DNA of 37,322 nucleotides, from the NCBI RefSeq assembly GCF_000282615.1, contig NZ_AKIY01000203.1:1-37322 (forward strand), written 5' to 3'. Positions 32,112 through 37,322 of the stretch are shown piece by piece. Both the position numbers and the translations under genes were made by a program. The notes below the pieces were generated by a model. It worked only from the letters and a program-made list of their open reading frames with translations. It did not search any database and was not told where the DNA came from. Positions within the stretch are counted from its first letter, which is position 1, and each line of letters starts with the position of its first letter. The DNA is from Bradyrhizobium sp. YR681 (GTDB taxonomy: Bacteria > Pseudomonadota > Alphaproteobacteria > Rhizobiales > Xanthobacteraceae).

Positions 32112-33649
32112 GACGCGGTCTTGCCGGGGAGAGCGTCATGACCGTTGACGGCGTAGCCGCTGTCCGTCGCGGCGGCGGAGGCAGCCAGATCATGCTCGGG
32201 CCGGTCGAAGGCGTAGACGCGATAGAGCGGCTCGCCCTGCTCGACGCGCTCGCCGATCTTCTTGAACAGGCGGATGCCCGCGCCCTTGTCCAGCGGTGCG
32301 CCGGCGGTGCGGGCGAGGCGGTTCATCCGCAGGCAATCGATCGCGGAGACCACGCCGTCATGCGCCGCCTTGACGTCGAAGCCGAGCGATCCCAGCTCGG
32401 TGTTGCATGTCGATGGGCCCTGGGCGTCGATGATCTTCTGCATCTGCTTCAATGCCGCGCCGCTGTCGAGCAGCTCGCGCGCCCGCGCATAGCCGGCGCC
32501 GCCGCGCAGCCTCGGATCGTATTCCAGCAGATGAGCGGCGAGCCGCAGCGATTTTTCGCGCAGGTCGCGCGGCGCATCCTTCTCGTTGCCGAGCACCGCC
32601 ATCACGTCATTGGCCTCGAGCACCGGTCCGATGCCGTTGCCGATCGGCTGGCTTCCGTCGGTCGTGATCACCTCGACGGTACGGCCGAAGCGGTCGCCGA
32701 CGAATTCGAACAATTTTCGCAGCCGCATCGCCTCGACGCCGCCGGTGACTTTTGCGGTCGGCCCGACCGGAATGTCGATCAACAGATGCGTCGAGCCCGC
32801 CGCGATCTTCTTGGACATGATCGAGGCGACCATCTGCTCGCGGGTATCGAGGCTCAACGGCCGCTCGACCGAGATCAGGACGTCGTCGGCCGGCGACAAA
32901 TTCACGTGCCCGCCCCAGATCAGGCAGCCGTTGCAGGCCGAGACGATCGCCTTCATCTCCTCGACGCCGACATTCACCCGCGCCAGCACCTCCATCGTGT
33001 CGGCGGTGCCGGCGGGCGAGGTGATGGCGCGCGAGGAGGTCTTGGGGATCGGCAGGCCGTGCGCAGCGACGATCGGCACCACCACCATCGAGGTGCGATT
33101 GCCGGGAATGCCGCCGATGCAGTGCTTGTCGACGACAATCGGGGCCGGCCAGACCAATTGCGTGCCGGCCTCGGCCATCGCGCCGGTGAGGGAGAGAAGC
33201 TCATCGCTGGTGATGAAGCTCGCCGAACCGATCAGGAAGGCGGCGATCTCCATGTCGGAGTAGCGGTAATGCGCGAGGTCGTTGATGATCGCGCCGATCT
33301 CGGCCTGGCTCAAGGTTCGCCCGTGGATCTTCGCGCGCACCGCTTCCAGGCTCTCCGGCGGCGAGGCGGGCGTCACGGCGACGCGCGTGCCGACCGGTTC
33401 GGCGAAACGGCGGTATGCGGGCTCGGAGAGGCCGATCTCGTCCTGGGCCACCAGCGCGTCGTCATCCGTGATCAGGAGCGTCGCCAGCAGCACCTTGCCA
33501 TCGAGACGGAGCTCGACGCGGCTGAAGCCGCGAAAGATCTCCGCGCGCAGCGCCTTCGACTGCCTGGAGATGACGACGACGTTCTCGCGGCCGGTATCGA
33601 GGCGGACGCGGCGGATTTTCAGTCGGGAGTGCGGGAGATCTGGATGCAT
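32108..33649 (-). CDS. Archaeal-type AMP/thymidine phosphorylase
   Basis: The 513-residue protein has the extra N-terminal domain (about 1-95) of archaeal AMP phosphorylases, and the nucleoside-phosphorylase core with [18 protein letters not shown] at about 175-192 and [15 protein letters not shown] at 203-217. Later motifs are [12 protein letters not shown] and [19 protein letters not shown]. In Thermococcus this enzyme releases the base from NMPs to give ribose-1,5-bisphosphate. Bacterial members are only called putative thymidine phosphorylases. The KTSSRA...AGTAD phosphate-binding loop is intact. It is the first gene of the three-gene operon and lies about 100 bases after a Flp pilin gene. 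The substrate is uncertain: NMPs or thymidine. Confidence 0.85.
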   Translation of the reverse strand: MHPDLPHSRLKIRRVRLDTGRENVVVISRQSKALRAEIFRGFSRVELRLDGKVLLATLLITDDDALVAQDEIGLSEPAYRRFAEPVGTRVAVTPASPPESLEAVRAKIHGRTLSQAEIGAIINDLAHYRYSDMEIAAFLIGSASFITSDELLSLTGAMAEAGTQLVWPAPIVVDKHCIGGIPGNRTSMVVVPIVAAHGLPIPKTSSRAITSPAGTADTMEVLARVNVGVEEMKAIVSACNGCLIWGGHVNLSPADDVLISVERPLSLDTREQMVASIMSKKIAAGSTHLLIDIPVGPTAKVTGGVEAMRLRKLFEFVGDRFGRTVEVITTDGSQPIGNGIGPVLEANDVMAVLGNEKDAPRDLREKSLRLAAHLLEYDPRLRGGAGYARARELLDSGAALKQMQKIIDAQGPSTCNTELGSLGFDVKAAHDGVVSAIDCLRMNRLARTAGAPLDKGAGIRLFKKIGERVEQGEPLYRVYAFDRPEHDLAASAAATDSGYAVNGHDALPGKTAS

Positions 33650-33658
33650 GGGCGCGCC

Positions 33659-33678
33659 GGCAGGAAAAAGCTCCTGCC
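33659..33678 (-). promoter_or_regulatory. Short hairpin in the operon leader
   Basis: GGCAGGA (33659-33665) and TCCTGCC (33672-33678) pair across a 6-base loop, starting 9 bases before the phosphorylase ATG at 33649. No clear Shine-Dalgarno lies between hairpin and start; the only AGGAG is inside the hairpin's 5' arm. Confidence 0.35.
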
Positions 33679-33748
33679 TCCATGCTTAGCCGTCGTCGCG
33701 CTGGTGCTTTTGACCCAGATCATGGTCCAGGACGCAGGTCAGCCGGGG

Positions 33749-33913
33749 TTACTTCACCGCCGCGCTGATCGAGTTGAACTTGCCGTTCAGCAGGGCGCTT
33801 CCCGTATTGTTCACAGCGGTGATGATCGCGAGCGCGATGCCGGTGGCGATCAGGCAATACTCGATGGCGGTGGCACCATTCTCATCTGCAAGAAATGACT
33901 TGAGCAATGCCAT
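33749..33913 (-). CDS. flp: Flp-type IVb pilin
   Basis: The ATG at 33913 has AGGAG six bases upstream and gives a 54-residue prepilin. The short leader (MALLKSFLADENG) is followed by ATAIEYCLIATGIALAIITA, with the Glu at +5 after the predicted cleavage site (ENG/ATAIEY). This is the hallmark of Flp pilins processed by CpaA and assembled by the Tad machinery into adhesive pili. No tad or cpa genes are close, so it is an orphan pilin copy here. An AT-rich segment with TTAAC sits upstream (about 33960-33990), but a full CtrA site is not present. Confidence 0.88.
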   Translation of the reverse strand: MALLKSFLADENGATAIEYCLIATGIALAIITAVNNTGSALLNGKFNSISAAVK

Positions 33914-34107
33914 CGTCAACTCCTGTTCATCCGTCCAACGTAGGCCGGCGCCGTTTTCGGAAGGGTAAATTGATTCATTAACTTTTTGTGGGGCGCACGC
34001 GGGCGCCAAAGTGCAGGCGGGATGGTCCCGACCTCAGGTCTTATATGTTGCCATTCGTTGACTTAAGGTTTCATCACCCAATTCGGGTGGATTTGACGGT
34101 GTCCCTC
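33914..34107. other. AT-richer spacer upstream of flp
   Basis: This spacer between flp and the small ORF at 34108 has the lowest GC content of this area and probably contains the flp promoter. Beyond one TTAAC half-site I see no defined signal. With the uncertain ORF at 34108-34338 and the gap to 34440, the region has no firmly established gene for about 530 bases. Confidence 0.45.
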
Positions 34108-34338
34108 TCAGGACTTGATCCGGCCTCCAGGTGCGGTCTTGCCCGCCCGTTTCAGCACCGCTGCGAGGCGCCCGACCAGCTCGCGCATGACGCGCGGCTG
34201 CGACCGCGCCGCGCTGTCGGTGAGGTGCTTGTCCTCGGTGGTGTCGTTCACGAGGCCGATATAGTTCTTTCTGGCGTCCCGCTGCGGCACGGCGTGCAAA
34301 TCCTGGTTCGACCGACGGCGCGACCATGTCGTACGCAA
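34108..34338 (-). CDS. Possible small gene or gene remnant, 76 codons
   Basis: The minus-strand frame begins at a TTG and gives DARKNYIGLVNDTTEDKHLT followed by SQPRVMRELVGRLAAVLKRA. Codon third positions are strongly G/C and the last 40 residues look like a real helical protein end, so at least the 3' part seems coding. No good start or ribosome site is visible, so it may be the tail of a decayed gene. I do not recognise the family. Confidence 0.35.
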   Translation of the reverse strand: MRTTWSRRRSNQDLHAVPQRDARKNYIGLVNDTTEDKHLTDSAARSQPRVMRELVGRLAAVLKRAGKTAPGGRIKS

Positions 34339-34440
34339 CGGGAATCGACGGTTAATTTTGTCTTCCGTAGGATTACTTGGCGCCTTGCGGACGGCGGGCT
34401 GCCGCCGAAACCGATGCCGCGGTTTAACGGATTGTTGATG

Positions 34441-34677
34441 CTACTTGCGGCGAGCGTCCGCGTTCAGCGCGCGCAGCATCGCGATGCGGGCGAACATCAT
34501 CCAGCCGCCGCCGGTCTCGGCTGCCTTGATCAGGGCCTCGATCGCGGTCTGCCAGTGGCCCATGTGCTGCGCGTCCTCGGGCATTTGCATGATCAGATCG
34601 GCGGCCTGCTGCAGCGTCCGCAGCTTGCGCCGGCCGCGCAGGGAGATGGGATCGTCGAATGCCGCCGACCAGGGCAT
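34441..34677 (-). CDS. Small conserved hypothetical protein (78 aa)
   Basis: The product is mostly helical: LRGRRKLRTLQQAADLIMQM, then HWQTAIEALIKAAETGGGWM and MFARIAMLRALNADARRK. I remember similar small proteins in several Bradyrhizobium and other rhizobial genomes, with the ADLIMxxPxxxQxxxxW.xAxExLIxAAExGGGxxxxAR pattern. The function is unknown and no signal or membrane segment is present. It lies 58 bases after the stop of ku on the same strand, and might be co-transcribed with it. Confidence 0.7.
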   Translation of the reverse strand: MPWSAAFDDPISLRGRRKLRTLQQAADLIMQMPEDAQHMGHWQTAIEALIKAAETGGGWMMFARIAMLRALNADARRK

Positions 34678-34735
34678 GTCAGGCCGGCCGGTCGACGAGG
34701 GGAGAGATCACGACGCGATCGACGGCTGTGCGCTG

Positions 34736-35719
34736 CTAGCCGGCCTTCTTCGCCCGTGCCGGCGCGCGCACCGGCTTGTCGGCCTTCTTCGAAGGAGCTT
34801 TCGCTGCAGTATCCTTGCCGCCCTTGCCCGATATCGGCAGCAGCATCTCGCGCTGGCCCTCGACGCGCTTCTTCGGCTTCTTGCCCTTGACGGTCTCCTT
34901 GGCGGTCTCCTTGGCGACCTTCGCGGCCGGAGCAGAAACCTTCTCGTTCGCGATGCTCTTCTTCAGCGCGTCCATCAAATTGATGACGTTGCCGCCGCTC
35001 TTGGGCGCGGCCTTGGCCGTGATCGGCATGCCCGAGCGCTTCTTGTTGATGAGGTCGATCAGCGCGGTCTCGTAATGGTCCTCGAACAGCTCCGGCTCAA
35101 ACGCACCGGACTTCTTCTCGACGATGTGCTTGGCGAGGTCGAGCATGTCCTTGGTCAGCTTCACGTCCTGGATGTCGTCGAAATAGTCCTTCTCGCTGCG
35201 TACCTCGTAGGGGTAGCGCAGCAGCGTGCCCATCAGGCCGCTCTCGAGTGGCTCCAGCGCGATGATGTGCTCGCGGTTGGTCAGCACCACGCGGCCGATC
35301 GCGACCTTGTCCATGCTGCGGATGGTCTCGCGGATCACCGCGAAGGCGTCATGGCCGACCTTGCCGTCGGGCACGAGGTAATAGGGGCGGATCAGATAGC
35401 GGCTGTCGATGTCGGTCTTCGGCACGAACTCGTCGATCTCGATCGTGTGCGTGGAGTCGAGCGCGATGTCGTCAAGCTCGTCCTTGGTGACCTCGATGTA
35501 GGTGTCGGTGTCGACCTTGTAGCCCTTGACGATGTCCTCGGACGTCACCTCGTCGCCGGTCTCGGCGTCGACCTTGAGGTACTTGATGCGGTGGCCGGTC
35601 TTGCGGTTGATCTGGTTGAACGAGACCTTCTCGGTATCCGAAGTGGCCGGATAGAGCGCGACCGGGCAGGTCACGAGCGACAAACGCAGAAAACCCTTCC
35701 AATTGGCGCGGGGGGCCAT
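34736..35719 (-). CDS. ku: Ku protein, non-homologous end joining
   Basis: The 327-residue product begins MAPRANWKGFLRLSLVTCPV and runs through a complete bacterial Ku core: FNQINRKTGHRIKYLKVDAE, HTIEIDEFVPKTDIDSRYLI and REHIIALEPLESGLMGTLLR. A long Lys/Ala-rich extension follows after about residue 255, common in Bradyrhizobium and other soil bacteria. A Ku dimer encircles broken DNA ends and recruits the LigD polymerase/ligase. No ligD gene is in the window, so any partner is elsewhere. Rhizobia often carry several ku copies, and the role of this one is unknown. Confidence 0.95.
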   Translation of the reverse strand: MAPRANWKGFLRLSLVTCPVALYPATSDTEKVSFNQINRKTGHRIKYLKVDAETGDEVTSEDIVKGYKVDTDTYIEVTKDELDDIALDSTHTIEIDEFVPKTDIDSRYLIRPYYLVPDGKVGHDAFAVIRETIRSMDKVAIGRVVLTNREHIIALEPLESGLMGTLLRYPYEVRSEKDYFDDIQDVKLTKDMLDLAKHIVEKKSGAFEPELFEDHYETALIDLINKKRSGMPITAKAAPKSGGNVINLMDALKKSIANEKVSAPAAKVAKETAKETVKGKKPKKRVEGQREMLLPISGKGGKDTAAKAPSKKADKPVRAPARAKKAG

Positions 35720-35954
35720 GGGCTACTCCAAACGCAACAGGGACAGACTTATGAGGATACCATCGGGGAACATCGAATCATACACGGCACGGCACGGAAT
35801 CTTGCAACTGCGTTAACCGGTCGCCGGGCGCATGGTTGCGGCCCGATCGCATGGCAAAAAGCCGGAACATCATATCGGATCGGGCGTTGGCTGGGATACA
35901 GGCGGCGAGGGCGCCGCTCAAAACCGGTGGCGACATCTGAAGATCGAGGGCATC

Positions 35955-36110
35955 ATGGCACCCACCCGAGAGCAGAACCGTATCGTCGAAACTGCCACGG
36001 AGGCGCGCCAGGGCGAACCTGGGCCGTCGGTGGCGGCGCTGCTCGCCATCTCGACCGGGCTTGCGATCCTGATCCTCGCCGTCGTCTGGTTCGTGTTCTT
36101 CCGAACCTGA
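35955..36110 (+). CDS. Small single-pass membrane protein (51 aa)
   Basis: The ATG at 35955 is preceded by a GAGGG purine run. The product has a polar 25-residue start (MAPTREQNRIVETATEARQG) and one strong membrane helix (SVAALLAISTGLAILILAVV) near the end, finishing FVFFRT. Such tail-anchored small proteins occur often in rhizobia, with unknown function. It lies 230 bases before the feuP-like gene and 235 after the ku start on the other strand. A longer in-frame start at 35832 is less likely. Confidence 0.55.
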   Translation: MAPTREQNRIVETATEARQGEPGPSVAALLAISTGLAILILAVVWFVFFRT

Positions 36111-36340
36111 CGGGACGGATTCGACCGGCCGAGACCTTCCGACTCGCCGCGCCACGCGGCACATTGCGCCCGCCATGCCACAGGACTCGTCCGGTGGCCT
36201 GGCGGGCGCAGTCGTATCGGTGCGTGAGAGCTCGTATATGACCAAAAAGTAACGCGCCCGGTTCCCCGTGTTCATATTCAGTTCACGCCGGAATTGCTCA
36301 TCTGGTGCAGTGTTCATGCGGCCTATTTCTGGAGAGAAGC

Positions 36341-37012
36341 GTGCGCCTGCTCGTTGTTGAGGACGACCCCGATCTCAATCGTCAGCTCACCAAGGCGCTG
36401 ACGGACGCCGGCTATGTCGTCGACCGCGCCTTCGACGGAGAGGAGGGGCACTATCTCGGCGACAACGAGCCCTATGACGCCGTGGTGCTCGACATCGGCC
36501 TGCCGAAGAAGGACGGCATCTCGGTGCTGGAAGCCTGGCGCCGCAACGGCCGCACCATGCCGGTGCTGATCCTCACCGCGCGCGACCGCTGGAGCGACAA
36601 GGTCCAGGGCTTCGATGCCGGCGCCGACGACTATGTCGCAAAGCCGTTCCACCTGGAGGAGGTGCTGGCGCGCATCCGCGCGCTGCTGCGCCGCTCCACC
36701 GGCCACGCCCAGAGCGAGCTCTCCTGCGGTCCCGTCACGCTCGACACCAGGACCGGCCGGGTCAGCGTGTCAGGCAATCCGGTCAAGATGACCTCGCACG
36801 AATATCGGCTTCTGGCCTATTTGATGCACCATTCCGGGCGCGTCGTCTCTCGCACCGAGCTGGTCGAGCATCTCTACGACCAGGATTTCGACCGGGACTC
36901 CAACACGATTGAGGTCTTCGTCGGCCGCATTCGCAAGAAGCTCGACGTCGATATCATCCAGACCGTCCGCGGCCTCGGCTATCTCCTGACCCCGCCCACA
37001 GCGGGGGCTTGA
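36341..37012 (+). CDS. feuP: OmpR-family response regulator, FeuP-like
   Basis: The GTG at 36341 follows GGAGAG at good distance and starts a 223-residue protein. The receiver domain has the acidic pair at residues 8-9, phospho-acceptor Asp51 (VVLDIGLPKKDG), Thr79 and Lys101 (VAKPF). The winged-helix output domain has SHEYRLLAYLMHHSGRVVSR and a final RIRKKLDVDIIQTVRGLGYL. The sequence closely follows rhizobial FeuP as I remember it. In Sinorhizobium FeuP/FeuQ regulates osmoadaptation and cyclic glucan export (ndvA). The partner kinase starts 47 bases downstream at 37060. An earlier in-frame start at 36305 is unlikely. Confidence 0.87.
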   Translation: MRLLVVEDDPDLNRQLTKALTDAGYVVDRAFDGEEGHYLGDNEPYDAVVLDIGLPKKDGISVLEAWRRNGRTMPVLILTARDRWSDKVQGFDAGADDYVAKPFHLEEVLARIRALLRRSTGHAQSELSCGPVTLDTRTGRVSVSGNPVKMTSHEYRLLAYLMHHSGRVVSRTELVEHLYDQDFDRDSNTIEVFVGRIRKKLDVDIIQTVRGLGYLLTPPTAGA

Positions 37013-37059
37013 GGCCCATTGGTCTTGACGGGAGGCCGAACAGGGGCCTTGGTCCGGTC

Positions 37060-37322
37060 ATGACGTCCGACACCATGCCACCCCGCGCCTCCGGGATCAT
37101 TCCGATGCCCGCCAGCTCGCTTGCCAACCGCCTGTTCCTGTCGGCGACGGCGTGGCTCGTGGTGATCCTGGCCATAACAGGCGTGGTGCTGTCGTCGGTC
37201 TACAAGAACGCCACCGAGCGCGCCTTCGACCGCCGCCTCAATCTCTATCTGCGCACCCTGATCGCCGAAGTTGCGACCCCCGACGAGCCGCCGGACCGCC
37301 AGTTTCAGTCGCTCCGCGAGCG
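37060..37322 (+). CDS. feuQ: Sensor histidine kinase N-terminus, FeuQ-like, cut by window edge
   Basis: The ATG at 37060 starts 87 codons before the right edge. The sequence shows a short cytoplasmic start, a membrane segment (LFLSATAWLVVILAITGVVL) and the beginning of a periplasmic loop (YKNATERAFDRRLNLYLRTL). This is the standard start of an OmpR-partner sensor kinase, with the catalytic part beyond the window. It directly follows the FeuP-like gene on the same strand, so it is almost surely the cognate kinase. Internal ATGs at 37075 and 37105 are other possible starts. The FeuQ name is by partnership. Confidence 0.75.
   Translation, partial: MTSDTMPPRASGIIPMPASSLANRLFLSATAWLVVILAITGVVLSSVYKNATERAFDRRLNLYLRTLIAEVATPDEPPDRQFQSLRE

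Noticed and set aside
29599..33649. Complete archaeal-type pentose bisphosphate pathway
   Set aside because: I looked for R15P isomerase (eIF2B-like) and RuBisCO genes near the AMP phosphorylase homologue and found neither in the window.
33959..33990. CtrA site before the Flp pilin
   Set aside because: Only one TTAAC half is good; the other half is AAAT or ATTT. It is not strong enough.
1..37322. tRNA genes, CRISPR arrays, transposases or phage genes
   Set aside because: I found no cloverleaf-like sequences, no regularly spaced repeats and no DDE or recombinase motifs. The repeats seen are dispersed intergenic palindromes.

Overview
The window looks like a chromosomal segment of an alphaproteobacterium, most likely Bradyrhizobium or a close Nitrobacteraceae relative. 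The evidence is the high GC content with GC-rich third codon positions, a MucR/Ros regulator, a FeuP-type response regulator, alphaproteobacterial families (DUF1491, DUF2336, DUF5330, split DUF1254/DUF1214), and several dispersed palindromic repeats of kinds I associate with Bradyrhizobium and Rhodopseudomonas. This placement comes from pattern recognition, not from a database search. I saw no rRNA, tRNA, CRISPR array, transposase or phage gene.

Bases 1-9800 are mostly conserved core genes. They start with the edge of a membrane glycosyltransferase-like gene (minus strand), followed by a membrane-anchored Pro/Ala-rich protein, mucR, sufE (minus) and a small DUF5330 protein (minus). A DivJ-like PAS sensor kinase overlaps a membrane protein with a peptidoglycan-binding domain, then come DUF1491 and DUF2336 (minus). 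A perfect TTAA-N7-TTAA CtrA-type site lies upstream of DUF2336. Two small genes follow (one a lipoprotein), then a decayed LysR fragment and an unknown protein.

Bases 10000-19900 are more accessory. A GFA-family protein and the remnant of an ATP-grasp gene precede an arsenic-type operon: arsR, an FAD/NAD(P) flavoprotein with a cysteine-rich tail, and two overlapping MFS transporters. The same ATTC-N4-ATTCTAGAA element sits before arsR and before the flavoprotein gene. After this come a lipoprotein, a Cys-pair protein, a LysR/DUF1330-like divergent pair and an OprB-type porin. The porin is flanked on both sides by decayed copies of pieces of neighbouring genes. A promoter-terminator pair on the minus strand upstream of the porin could make a very short RNA or act as an attenuator.

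Bases 19900-28700 hold the DUF1254/DUF1214 pair, a class A penicillin-binding protein (mrcA type), YcgN, a DHA2 drug exporter, and a thiamine-diphosphate enzyme whose Shine-Dalgarno sequence is perfectly complementary to an upstream segment. They end with an NTF2-like protein and a small secreted protein lying between two copies of one palindromic repeat. Bases 28794-29551 are a long noncoding dispersed repeat plus a shorter inverted repeat.

Bases 29599-33649 carry the most interesting unit. It is a tightly coupled three-gene operon (minus strand, 4-base overlaps) encoding an archaeal-type AMP/thymidine phosphorylase, a PRPP-synthetase homologue with archaeal-like motifs, and a beta-CASP metallo-beta-lactamase RNase. 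I infer an RNA or nucleotide salvage route feeding ribose phosphates. The rest of the window has an orphan Flp pilin, small proteins, a Ku NHEJ protein, a small membrane protein, a FeuP-like response regulator and the start of its FeuQ-like sensor kinase, which runs off the window.
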